In this document: positions 1 through 10,100 of the stretch, piece by piece
Numbering within the stretch: position 1 is the first letter of the stretch
Layout: the number at the start of each line of letters is the position of its first letter
Assembly: GCF_042682785.1 (NCBI RefSeq)
Contig: NZ_JBHUIB010000012.1
Location: forward strand, 620,001 to 684,000
From: Thalassotalea_F euphylliae
Lineage (GTDB): Bacteria; Pseudomonadota; Gammaproteobacteria; Enterobacterales; Alteromonadaceae
DNA: 64,000 nucleotides
Reading direction: 5' to 3'
Notes under the pieces: generated by a model
What the model was told of the DNA's origin: nothing
The model's database searches: none
What the model saw: the letters and a program-made list of their open reading frames with translations, nothing else
Made by a program: the position numbers and the translations under genes

Positions 1-1
1 T

Positions 2-3000
2 GACGCATTTTCAGGGACGTTTAATGGTAACGGCTTTAGCATTATTGATTTGTTTATCAACCGATCATCAACCGATAATGTCGGCCTATTTGCAGCACTC
101 GATGGTGCAGAGATTCGTGAAACCGTCTTTACAGGTGATTTGCTCTCGGTAACGGGTAAAAGCAGAGTGGGTATTGTGTCGGGAGACAAAGCGTCAAACG
201 ACCAAGTGAGCTACGATAGCTTAACCCTTAGTGGTGCGGTTTATGGCACGAACTATGTTGGTGGTCTAAGCGGCTACTCTACTGATATCAGCATCAACAA
301 TGTCCATGTTTCATCATCGGTAACAGCCAGTGGTAACTACATCGGTGGCCTGGTTGGCGGCGTAGATGCGTCAAACCTAAGTCCTATCACAAACAGCAGT
401 TATACGGGAACGGTCAGTGGTGATGGCTATGTCGGTGGACTAGTTGGCGATTCCGAACTTGTCGAAGTCACTTATAGTTACGTTAACGGTTCTGTATCGG
501 GCGCTGATGCATACATTGGTGGTATTTTCGGCGCGTCTGAAAGCGACGTTATTGAAAACTCTTTCGTGTCAGGCAGTGTCCTGAGCTCCGATACCTATGC
601 TGGTGGTTTAGTCGGTTATAGTGCAACAATCAGTATTTCTGATAGTTTTTCATCCGGTTCTGTCACTGCCAGAGATTATGCGGCAGGAATCATCGCGTAT
701 AGCGAATATGGATTATCAATAACCAATAGCTTTGCGACCGGATTAATCTCTGTAACGACTGCGACAGGGCCAGATGAGGGTGGAATAACAGTTGATGTAG
801 ATCCTCTGCCTTATACTGAAAGCAACGTTTACTGGGATACAGAGTCAACAGGACAGTCTACGAGCGCGAATAACCAAGGTACGGGCTATACAACGTCAGA
901 ACTTCAAACACCAATCACTAATTCTGGTATTTACGCCGCTTGGTCAACAACGGACTGGGACTTTGGTACTGACTCGCAATATCCAGCAATAGTAAATAAC
1001 GGCAACGTTTATCGTGATGCCGACAATGACGGCTACTGGGCGTTTGAAGATGCGCTTGATAACGACCCTACCGAACACCTCGATTCAGACAATGACAATG
1101 TTGGTGATAACAGTGATGTATTCCCTAATGACCCTGCAGAGTGGGCGGATTTTGACAATGATGGCATCGGCGATAATGCTGATACAGACGATGACAATGA
1201 TGGTGTAGAAGATTCATCTGATGCTTACCCAAATGATGCTGGCCGAAGTGAAGTGTCTGGTACAGATACTGACAATGATGGTGTTGATGACAACTTAGAT
1301 GTTGATGTTGATGGTGATGGCCTAATCGAAATCTCAACACTAGAAGCACTGAATAACATCCGTAACAACCTAACGGGTACTTCTTACAATGACGGGAGTT
1401 TTAACAGTGCAAATGGTTGTGGTGACAATAATTTAGTACTTGTATGCAGTGGCTACGAGCTAACTTCCAGCTTGAATTTTGATGAAAATGGTGATGGTGA
1501 AAACAATGACACATACACCACAGGTGAGGGTTGGACCCCAATTGGCGATTTCACAGTGCCATTTACTGCCACATTTGACGGTAATGACTTCATTATCTCG
1601 AATTTGTCTATCAATAACACATCGTTGACAGGGGATGATGACGGCCTTGGTTTGTTTGGACATGCGCAAAATGCCACAATCAACAACCTTCATATCAATG
1701 GCCAAGTCACCGCAAGTGGTTATTATGTTGCTGGCATAGTCGGCTACTTATACGGAAGTAACCCAAGTGTGATGACTAATGTGTCTTTCACAGGCTCCGT
1801 TAACAGTAATAAATCAGGCGCTTATGCGGGTGGTATCGCAGGTTTAATTGATGACGCAACGATTTCGCAATGTGTTGCTACTGTAGAAGTTACTGCGCTT
1901 GGCCAGTCAGGTGCTATGGCTGGACAACTTGCTAATGGTTCTGTTGAAAATTGTTTGGCTAATGGTTCTGTTGTAACGACTGGCACTGTAGGTGGTGGTT
2001 TTATTGGTTCGCTGTCGGGTTCAGATGTCCTCAACGTAGTTGCCCATGTTGATGCGGAAGCGAATAATGCGGCAGGTGGCTTAATTGGTAGTGTGACCTC
2101 TTCGTCTTCTACGATAACCAATAGCTTTTCAACGGGCTCAGCCAAACAGTCATTCAGCAATGGTGGCTTAGCAGGTTCTTCGCTTGGCATGGTGACCGAT
2201 TCTTATTGGGATACTGAGGCGAGCGGCAACGCAACAAGTGGCTCAGGTACTGGCTATACAACGTCAGAATTACAAACGCCTACATCTAATTCTGGTATCT
2301 ACGCAAACTGGAGTACAACCTATTGGGATTTCGGTACCTCATCTCAATACCCTGCACCCATTATCAATGGTATTACGTACCTTGATGCAGATAGCGACGG
2401 TGTGCCCGATAGTGTCGATGAGTTCCCTAACGACCCAACAGAGTGGGTTGACTCGGATAACGATACTGTTGGTGACAATGCAGATGCCTTCCCTAACGAT
2501 CCAACTGAGTGGTCTGACTTAGATGGCGACAACATAGGTGATAACACAGACACGGATATTGACGGTGACGGTGTTGATAATGGTTCAGACTTGTACCCTT
2601 ATGATGCATCAGGCTCTTCAGCTGAGCATGACGTAGATGTTGATGACGATGGCTTGATAGAAATTTCAACACTCGCTGAATTAAATGCTATGCGTGATGA
2701 TCTGGCGGGAACAAGCTTAAGTGGAAACACAGCAGGTTGTGCAGGTTTGACAGATGGTACTGGTTGTATCGGTTATGAGCTAACGGGTGATTTGGATTTC
2801 GATACCGATGGTGACGGCAGTTTAGCTGATGAAGACTACTACAATAGTGGTGAGGGCTGGCAGCCGATTGGTACAGATGAACTTCCTTTTAGCGCTAATT
2901 TCGACGGTAACGGTTTTACGATAAGTAACTTGTATATCAACCGTCCAGATCAAGACTATCAAGCCCTACTTGGTTATGTTTCTACCATTAGCGTAACAAA

Positions 3001-6000
3001 CATTAATGTCGACGGTAACCTAACGAGCATCACAGGTTTGAATAACTCTGCTGTGCTTGTGGCACGTAATACCAGCAGCGACTCTATTGTATTAAGTAAT
3101 ATCAATATTAGCGCAACGATTGTCGGTAATGACGATAGTGGCCTAGTTGCAGGCCGACTATATGACCTCGATGCCGATGGAGTGCATGCTACTGGTGATA
3201 TCACTGCAATTTCAGTTACAGGTGATGCGGGCTCCGATGTAGGTGGTTTGTTTGGCCAGTTGTCTGGTGCATCAACGTTAGACTTTGTAAGTTTCCGAGG
3301 AGACATCCAAGGCACAAGCTCTGCTGGTGGCCTTATTGGTGATGCCGAAAGTGTTGAAGTTCATGACAGCTTTGCGATTGTTAACATTGTTTTAGAAGAT
3401 GAAACTGGTATCGAAACCGACCTTGAAATAGCGGGCGGATTGATTGGTAAGTCAGAAGGTGTCAGTACACTTCGCCGCACGTTTGCTGCGGGTAGCATTA
3501 ATGCACCGACTATCCTTGGTGGACTCGTCGGTTTAGTGGAAGGTACAACAACCCTTGTTGAAGAGTCATACTCGGACGTTAGCCTTAACGGTGATTCAAT
3601 TTTAGGTGGTATTGTTGGCCAAATGGATGCAGACATGTCCTTTGACAATGTGTTTGCTTACGGCCTGATTTCAACCAATGATGGTTTAGATACTAATACT
3701 GGTGGCTTACTGGGTTATACCGACTCATCGACCTTGTTTGTGACTGATTCGTTTTGGGATAGTGACGCTACCGCGCAAGCGACAAGCTATAACAACATAG
3801 GTCTAGCCTATACGACCGCTGAATTGCAATGTCCACAATCCAATAGTGATAGCAGTTGCAGTGTTTCTCCATTCAATTTGACGTGGTCAGCAAGCGATTG
3901 GGACTTTGGTACGTCTAACCAATATCCTGCACTTATCCTGGGCGGAAACCTATACCGTGATTCAGACGAAGATGGCTACTTCGACTTTGAAGATGCTTTC
4001 CCTAATGATGCATCAGAAACCACTGATTCTGATAACGATGGCGTCGGCGACAATGCAGATGTCTTCCCGAATGATCCAAATGAATCTGCAGACTCTGATA
4101 ACGATGGCGTTGGCGACCAGTCTGATGCCTTTCCAAACGATCCTGCGGAGTCTGCAGACTCTGACGTTGACGGTGTAGGCGACAATGCTGATGCCTTCCC
4201 GAATGATCCAAATGAATCAGTAGATACTGACAATGATGGCATCGGTAACAATGCTGATACTGACGATGATGGTGATGGCATTCCTGATGAGGAAGATGCC
4301 AACCCACTAACGCCAGATGATATTTTAGCGCCTACTATCGTAGCGCCAGAGAATGCTGAATTTGAAGCAACGGGAGAGTTCACATCGGTTACGTTGGTAG
4401 CGCCAGAAGTCTCTGACAATATTGATGTTGCACCGACAATCGTGTCTAGCTCAACGGAAGATTTACCAGTTGGTGAGCATTCGATTACCTGGACGGCGAC
4501 CGATGCAGCCGGCAACCAATCATTCGCAACGCAGCTAGTCACAATAGTGGATACAACAGCACCCGTTTTTGACGAGCTCGACACGTTGACTATAAATGCT
4601 GAAGGGCGTTTGACCAACATTACGTCTTACGTTGATATTACAGCCAATGATTTGGTTGACGGAGCCATCAATGCAAGTATTGATAGTGAGAATCGTCTTG
4701 AATCTGGGAGTCACCAAGTTCAACTATCGGCGCAGGATCAACGCGGTAACATCGCCAATGCTTCGTTGAATGTAGAAATTCTACCAGAAGTAACGACGGT
4801 GGGGCGCCGCGGGGTAAGTGCAGGCTTAGCCCTTGATTTGCCAGTTCAGTTGAGCGGTCAGGCACCTAGCTACCCTGTCATTGTTGGTTTCGAGTTGCGA
4901 CAAAACAATAACGTTGTTGATAGCGGCAATGCAGAAATTATCACATCGACAAGTGGTGCAATTTCCTTACAAATCCCAGATGAGGTGCAAGCCACAGATG
5001 ATCTAACGTTGTCTCTAATGAGTGCCTCTAATGCCTTTATTGGTCAAGAAAGCACCGCGCAATTAAACGTTGTTGTAGAGAACAGAGCGCCGCGTCTGAG
5101 ATTAAGCCTCAGCCAGAATAATCAAAATGTGAGTGTTATCGATGTTAACGGTGGCGTGGCAACTATCACCGCTACCGTTAACGATGTAAACAGTACTGAT
5201 ACGCACACTGTTGATTGGGTTGCTGAGAGTGATGCACTTGCCAACGGCACAGATACATTTGTTTATCAATTTGACCCAAGTTTACTGGCTATCGGGACTT
5301 ATGTGTTGCAGGTGAGCGCAACTGAAAGCAATACCGAAGCGCAATTGTCTGTCACGCGAACGTTGCAATTTATCGTTGAACAGTTGGCAGAACTAAGCAG
5401 TGATAATGATTCTGACCAAGATGGTATTAGTGATGCAGAAGAAGGCTATGGTGATTCTGATGGCGATGGAATTGCGGATTATCTAGATAGTGACGATTCA
5501 GACAATACGCTACCGGGTGCAGAGAATGCAGAGCCTATGCAAGTTAACGTAGGTAGCGAGTTATCTGTGGGGTCGTATGTATCTGCACTGTATGGTTCAG
5601 ATACTGCCTTTGCCAGCTTCCCAGTAGAGCTGTTATCAGAATTGCTTAGTGAAGGTGATGCAGATGCAGTTGACGTTAACTACGTGGCACAAACGCCGTT
5701 GTACAACTTTGTTATCAACGGCGGTATTGAGGCTGGTGAATCGGTTGGTGTAGTTATTCCGATGTCAGAAGGCTTCTACTTGCCTGCATCAGCGGTGTAT
5801 CGCAAATACACAGCGCGTGATGGCTGGTTTAACTTTGTAGTAGATGCCAATAACAGTGTCAGTTCTGCGTTGTCTGACGATAACGGCAACTGCCCGGCAA
5901 TTGGCGACGCTTCATACAGAGTAGGCCTTAATGAAGGTGACAACTGTATTCAGTTGATTATCGAAGATGGTGGTCCGAATGATGCTGACTATATCGTTAA

Positions 6001-6736
6001 TGCGTCAGTAGAAGATCCAGGTCTCGTGGTTGTACAAAGTGGAACAACTGCACCTGTTATTGAAGTCGTTGACTACTTAGAAGTTGATGAGCGCACTGAA
6101 GTCACGATAGATGCATCCGCTAGTCGTGATCTTGAAGGAAGAAGCTTGACGTTTTCTTGGACACAAACAGCAGGAGAACCGGTTGTTATTGATGACAATG
6201 AAAGTGCTGAGTTGACATTTACTGCACCTGAAGTCGCTAGTGACCAAACCGTTACATTTGTTTTGACCTTGTCCAATGGTGAGTTAACAAGTACTACAGA
6301 AATCGATGTCTTGGTAAAACAAGTCAATCAGGCACCGCAGGTTTCTGTTACGTCTGACAGTGCGACTGCGATTGAAGGAACCACCGTGACCTTGACTGCT
6401 GAGAGTGCTGATGCAGACGGCGACTCGTTAAGCTATGTTTGGACACAAACAAGTGGTGCTAGCGCTGCATTCAACGCGGAGAATAGCGCTGAATTGGTGG
6501 TGACATTGCCACAAGTTGATGCGAATACAACACTTGAGTTTACTGTTACGGTAAGTGATGGTGTGCTTTCATCAACAGCATCTATTAGCGTTATGGTTAC
6601 TAACCAGTCAGATACTCCATCAGATGAGTCTGAAACAGCTAGCAGTAGCGGTGGTGGTTCTATGGCATGGTTGTTATTGATTTTGTTTGTTATGCGTTGC
6701 CTACAACTGCGGAAAAAGCAACAAACTGGAGACTAA
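2..6736 (+). CDS. Giant GLUG/thrombospondin-3 repeat surface protein, 5'-truncated, GlyGly-CTERM tail
   Basis: The reading frame is open from base 2, so the N-terminus lies outside the window; the TTG at 50 is not a real start. Seen in order: three long modules rich in GG(L/I)xGxx GLUG-type repeats (about 2-1000, 1320-2370 and 2640-3950), each closing with a YWDTE...GYTTSELQTP block; Asp-rich calcium-binding thrombospondin type-3 repeats after each module (about 1010-1320, 2375-2640, 3955-4310) and again at 5400-5510; one or two HYR-like domains (4315-4790); Ig/cadherin-like sheets (4800-5390); a choice-of-anchor-U-like region with a GGPNDAD motif (5515-6030); two PKD-like domains (6040-6605). 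The end (6644-6736) is GGGS, a hydrophobic stretch and a basic tail, the GlyGly-CTERM signal known to be processed by rhombosortase after type II secretion. Likely a calcium-stabilised surface adhesin or matrix protein; the ligand is unknown. It is followed by its own terminator. Confidence 0.9.
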   Translation, partial: DAFSGTFNGNGFSIIDLFINRSSTDNVGLFAALDGAEIRETVFTGDLLSVTGKSRVGIVSGDKASNDQVSYDSLTLSGAVYGTNYVGGLSGYSTDISINNVHVSSSVTASGNYIGGLVGGVDASNLSPITNSSYTGTVSGDGYVGGLVGDSELVEVTYSYVNGSVSGADAYIGGIFGASESDVIENSFVSGSVLSSDTYAGGLVGYSATISISDSFSSGSVTARDYAAGIIAYSEYGLSITNSFATGLISVTTATGPDEGGITVDVDPLPYTESNVYWDTESTGQSTSANNQGTGYTTSELQTPITNSGIYAAWSTTDWDFGTDSQYPAIVNNGNVYRDADNDGYWAFEDALDNDPTEHLDSDNDNVGDNSDVFPNDPAEWADFDNDGIGDNADTDDDNDGVEDSSDAYPNDAGRSEVSGTDTDNDGVDDNLDVDVDGDGLIEISTLEALNNIRNNLTGTSYNDGSFNSANGCGDNNLVLVCSGYELTSSLNFDENGDGENNDTYTTGEGWTPIGDFTVPFTATFDGNDFIISNLSINNTSLTGDDDGLGLFGHAQNATINNLHINGQVTASGYYVAGIVGYLYGSNPSVMTNVSFTGSVNSNKSGAYAGGIAGLIDDATISQCVATVEVTALGQSGAMAGQLANGSVENCLANGSVVTTGTVGGGFIGSLSGSDVLNVVAHVDAEANNAAGGLIGSVTSSSSTITNSFSTGSAKQSFSNGGLAGSSLGMVTDSYWDTEASGNATSGSGTGYTTSELQTPTSNSGIYANWSTTYWDFGTSSQYPAPIINGITYLDADSDGVPDSVDEFPNDPTEWVDSDNDTVGDNADAFPNDPTEWSDLDGDNIGDNTDTDIDGDGVDNGSDLYPYDASGSSAEHDVDVDDDGLIEISTLAELNAMRDDLAGTSLSGNTAGCAGLTDGTGCIGYELTGDLDFDTDGDGSLADEDYYNSGEGWQPIGTDELPFSANFDGNGFTISNLYINRPDQDYQALLGYVSTISVTNINVDGNLTSITGLNNSAVLVARNTSSDSIVLSNINISATIVGNDDSGLVAGRLYDLDADGVHATGDITAISVTGDAGSDVGGLFGQLSGASTLDFVSFRGDIQGTSSAGGLIGDAESVEVHDSFAIVNIVLEDETGIETDLEIAGGLIGKSEGVSTLRRTFAAGSINAPTILGGLVGLVEGTTTLVEESYSDVSLNGDSILGGIVGQMDADMSFDNVFAYGLISTNDGLDTNTGGLLGYTDSSTLFVTDSFWDSDATAQATSYNNIGLAYTTAELQCPQSNSDSSCSVSPFNLTWSASDWDFGTSNQYPALILGGNLYRDSDEDGYFDFEDAFPNDASETTDSDNDGVGDNADVFPNDPNESADSDNDGVGDQSDAFPNDPAESADSDVDGVGDNADAFPNDPNESVDTDNDGIGNNADTDDDGDGIPDEEDANPLTPDDILAPTIVAPENAEFEATGEFTSVTLVAPEVSDNIDVAPTIVSSSTEDLPVGEHSITWTATDAAGNQSFATQLVTIVDTTAPVFDELDTLTINAEGRLTNITSYVDITANDLVDGAINASIDSENRLESGSHQVQLSAQDQRGNIANASLNVEILPEVTTVGRRGVSAGLALDLPVQLSGQAPSYPVIVGFELRQNNNVVDSGNAEIITSTSGAISLQIPDEVQATDDLTLSLMSASNAFIGQESTAQLNVVVENRAPRLRLSLSQNNQNVSVIDVNGGVATITATVNDVNSTDTHTVDWVAESDALANGTDTFVYQFDPSLLAIGTYVLQVSATESNTEAQLSVTRTLQFIVEQLAELSSDNDSDQDGISDAEEGYGDSDGDGIADYLDSDDSDNTLPGAENAEPMQVNVGSELSVGSYVSALYGSDTAFASFPVELLSELLSEGDADAVDVNYVAQTPLYNFVINGGIEAGESVGVVIPMSEGFYLPASAVYRKYTARDGWFNFVVDANNSVSSALSDDNGNCPAIGDASYRVGLNEGDNCIQLIIEDGGPNDADYIVNASVEDPGLVVVQSGTTAPVIEVVDYLEVDERTEVTIDASASRDLEGRSLTFSWTQTAGEPVVIDDNESAELTFTAPEVASDQTVTFVLTLSNGELTSTTEIDVLVKQVNQAPQVSVTSDSATAIEGTTVTLTAESADADGDSLSYVWTQTSGASAAFNAENSAELVVTLPQVDANTTLEFTVTVSDGVLSSTASISVMVTNQSDTPSDESETASSSGGGSMAWLLLILFVMRCLQLRKKQQTGD
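3998..4261 (+). repeat. Four 66-bp in-frame tandem repeats (thrombospondin-3 type)
   Basis: Four consecutive 22-codon units begin at 3998, 4064, 4130 and 4196. Each starts FPND and continues with a DxDxDGxGD(N/Q) calcium-binding core. The DNA is close to identical between units (the GATAACGATGGCGT core recurs exactly in the first two), so this is a genuine tandem DNA repeat as well as a protein repeat. Similar but shorter arrays lie at about 1080-1230 and 2400-2540. Confidence 0.85.
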
Positions 6737-6762
6737 AATAACAGACAGCATTGTCGAATAGT

Positions 6763-6790
6763 AAAAGGCCAGCATCAATGCTGGCCTTTT
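6763..6790 (+). terminator. Intrinsic terminator of the surface-protein gene
   Basis: A perfect 12-bp stem (6763-6774 with 6779-6790) with a TCAA loop has AAAA at its foot and TTTT at its 3' side, 27 bases after the stop codon. Confidence 0.85.
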
Positions 6791-7172
6791 GTTTATAGCG
6801 TTCATGACGCAGAAGCACAAACTTTATTGATAGCAAAAACAACCAGTAACCATATCAGGACGGTTTTGTTATTGAACCAATTGCTTGCTGGTTATAAAAT
6901 AGCCAAGCGTTCAAGGAATGGTATTGCAGTAAGGATTTACAAGGAAAAAGCAGTATCTTGGGCCCATTCTTTTTGACCCCAAAACCAAAAGCAGTTGAGG
7001 AAGGAACCGATTATCTGTTTTGCGTGTACGGGTGTAAGTTGTCGACACAAGGTGTTGTAGTTAGTTTCTCTTTTCTTATCCAATAATAGCCCCGCTATTG
7101 TTGAGCTTTTGGCTTTTCGGTCCGCATTAATTCTCGTTTGCTAACTTTTGTTAAAGATAATGGAATAAGCGT
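6791..7172 (+). other. 382-bp intergenic region with a leader hairpin
   Basis: No convincing reading frame or RNA gene is visible. A near-perfect 9-bp hairpin (7081-7089 with 7095-7103, one G-T pair, loop CCCCG) lies about 70 bases before the next start codon and may be part of its 5' leader. No clear -35/-10 pair could be chosen by eye. The ribosome binding site before 7173 is weak (GGAAT). Confidence 0.4.
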
Positions 7173-10100
7173 ATGGAAACCTTAAGTGTAAATGGCATGC
7201 TAGTGCCTTTGGCTGATTTTTCTGTTCAAGCAGATGACATCACCAATGAATATCAAGGCCACTTTATTAAAGTGACCTACAGTGTAGAAATGAGCGGTCA
7301 TGCCGTATTTAGCAAAGATCGCGTTGATATAGAACCAAACGGTAAATTTCGTTTTTTTATTCCACCCGCTAATCTCGTCATTGATGAGGCGGTAAATTTA
7401 GAAATTTACGCGCCTAGTGGTGAGTTGCTGTCTAAACAGTACTGCAGTCATGGCAGCCTCAAAGCTGCCAGTTCAGGCAGAACCCAAACGGACAATTCAA
7501 AAGCCTTAGAAATTCAGCTCAACCCTAAACAAGTCATCTTTGGCGAAATTGCGCAAGTAACTGACCAAATAAGAAAGATCAAAGGGCGTGTTGTTGACTT
7601 ATCCGGCGAGCATAAAAATGCTGGCTTACAAATTATCATCTATACCCATCAGGGCAATGACACTGAATTTAGCAGTGATACGTTCAAAGCGGTGATGACA
7701 GCGAAAACGGATAAGGATGGCTATTTTTATGGTAGAGCGCCAAATGCCACGATAACTCAAGCAGTTGGTCTAGTAGCAGGCCTGGACAACACACCAATTG
7801 CGATACCGTTAGATGAAAATAAGCTACCTGCTAACGTTATTTTAGCGACAGATTTATCGTCGCTGAGTGACGACCTATCCTGTGGCTGTGAACAAGGCAC
7901 TGAAAGCTTGCCCGATGGCGCTGATCTCGTCAATTCATCCGCGTTTTCTCAAGATGTCGGCGGCACATGTGTCGATTTTACAGTGCCAAACAGAACGCTA
8001 GAAGAATTCAGTTTTTATCAGACGGTGCGAACGACTGAACCTGAAATAAGAGGGTTAACCATAAGAGCTGATGAAACGCAAAAGATAAGAAAAAAGTTGG
8101 TCGCTACATCAGATTTAGCGTTCGGCGTTTTGGCGAAGCTCAAATCATCGTTAGGTTCTATGTCGCTGCTTAACTTTTCTGTGGATGAGGGCCAACCAAT
8201 TTCTGATGAGAGTAATACCAAGCTAAAAGCATTTAGGGTAAACGCTGACCGAAACTCAGAAAACGACAATGCAACGGGACACGACACTAATATGGCTCAA
8301 CCAATGCAACCAATAGTGGCGAGTAGAATGAATTATGTGTTCAAGCTAGATATTGGGCAAGATCAGCCATTTGCATTGAATTCACTGGAGATCACCAGTC
8401 CTGGTATGCGTTTTAATTACAGCGATATTATTCAACTCATTCTTGCACAAAATAAACGTAAACAAAGACTTAAAGAGCTTCATCAAAAGCTGGCGGCTGC
8501 ATATTGTGGTAAAAATGGGGTACAAGAAGAGAAGTCATTCTGTGAACAATTAGCTGAACAAGCTGGATTGGATAAAGAGGAACTCAGCAGCATTCTTGGC
8601 CATATCAAAAAAAATATCACGTTTGTCGATTTAGACGGAGAAGCACCAAAGTTAGCGCGTGCCGTAATATTCGACATTGAAAAGCTGATTAATGGTCAGC
8701 AAGTTGATGCCAAGCAGATAAAAGCAACGGCCACACAGCTAGAAAAGCTTATTCATGCGGTCGATAGCTTGCGACCTGATTCCCAAGGTCAAGAGATGCT
8801 TCTCGGGAATCTGCGTCGAGTAGCCATTGAACTGGCCAACAATTTAAGTCACCAAGCTCTTGGCTTCGAGCCATGTCCTATCGCGCCTGTGCGTGAAACC
8901 ATGGGTATCATGTGCTTAATGCAAAAATACGAGCAGATTAAAAATTTGCTCTCAAATACACGCATACTCTCGTTGCAAGAAATTATCGAAATTCGTGATT
9001 ACTATCAGATATTTCTCGACAGTATCACAGCATTTATCAGACTGCTTGATGAGTACTATAACTTCTATAACAGCGGTATTAACTTCAATATGGAAGTGTT
9101 AGATCGCTATTTCTATGACAACTATGAAGAAATTAAATCGACGCTTATTCAACTGCAACGGGAAATTGCTCGCAGCAGGCGTTACGTTGAAGTACTAGAG
9201 CAAGCCTATATTCGCAACCATCCAGGCCGTAGAGAGCTTAGCGTGGAAACCAGTATTGATTGGGATGAAACGCCAACGGTGTATGAGAACACCACTATTG
9301 CTCACGGTCATATTTTGCATTTTAAACAACAATGGAAAGCGGATGGTTACTCGCTTGGTGATCTATTGTACAGCTTGCCATTAGCACCTTGCCAAGAAAA
9401 GAAAATCTCTATTCTAGATTGGGATAGACAAGAGCAAGCCAGACGTGATGAAGCACAGCTTGTGACCGAAGACTTGACCGCTGATATATCGAGAGAGCGT
9501 GATATCTCTGAAATAATGAGCGCGAATTTGAATGAGAATATGCAGGCAAAATCAACCAATAAAACCAGTTCAACGTCAGCTGGCATTGGTGGCGGGTTGG
9601 GCGGTTTTATCAAGCCTATCGTGTTTGGTATTGCCGGTGGCGTCGCGCATTCTGGTGCTTCTTCAACCACCACAGCATCTCAGTCATCGTCACGAAACTT
9701 AGCATCAAGCGCAATGAGCCGCTTACAAGACAGTACGTCGCAATCTGCTTCCAGTGTTCGTAGTCAACGCAATACTGTGGTGCAAACGGTGACTCAAAAC
9801 GAAACAGTAACGGCTCAAACGGAAGTCGTCAAAAACAATAACCATTGTCATGCGATGACCGTTGAATACTTTGAGGTATTGAAGCATTACGCGGTTGAAC
9901 AAAATTTGGTGGATGTACAGGAATGTTTGTTTGTACCAATGCCGATGAGTCATTTCGATCACGACAAGGTGATGCGTTGGCGACACACGCTTGAACGGAC
10001 TATTTACGGACGCACTCTGAGGCGTGGTTTTGGTGCAATTGAGCGCATCGAAACCAACTATGTCAATGCGGATATGCCAACAGGCAGCTATGCCGATGAT

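Noticed and set aside
3998..4261. Direct repeats as a possible CRISPR array
   Set aside because: The repeats are in-frame coding, without distinct spacers, and translate to a known Ca-binding repeat.
3976..4620. A 214-codon Ser/Pro-rich open frame on the minus strand
   Set aside because: It is the antisense shadow of the Asp-rich repeats, has no ribosome binding site and low-complexity composition.
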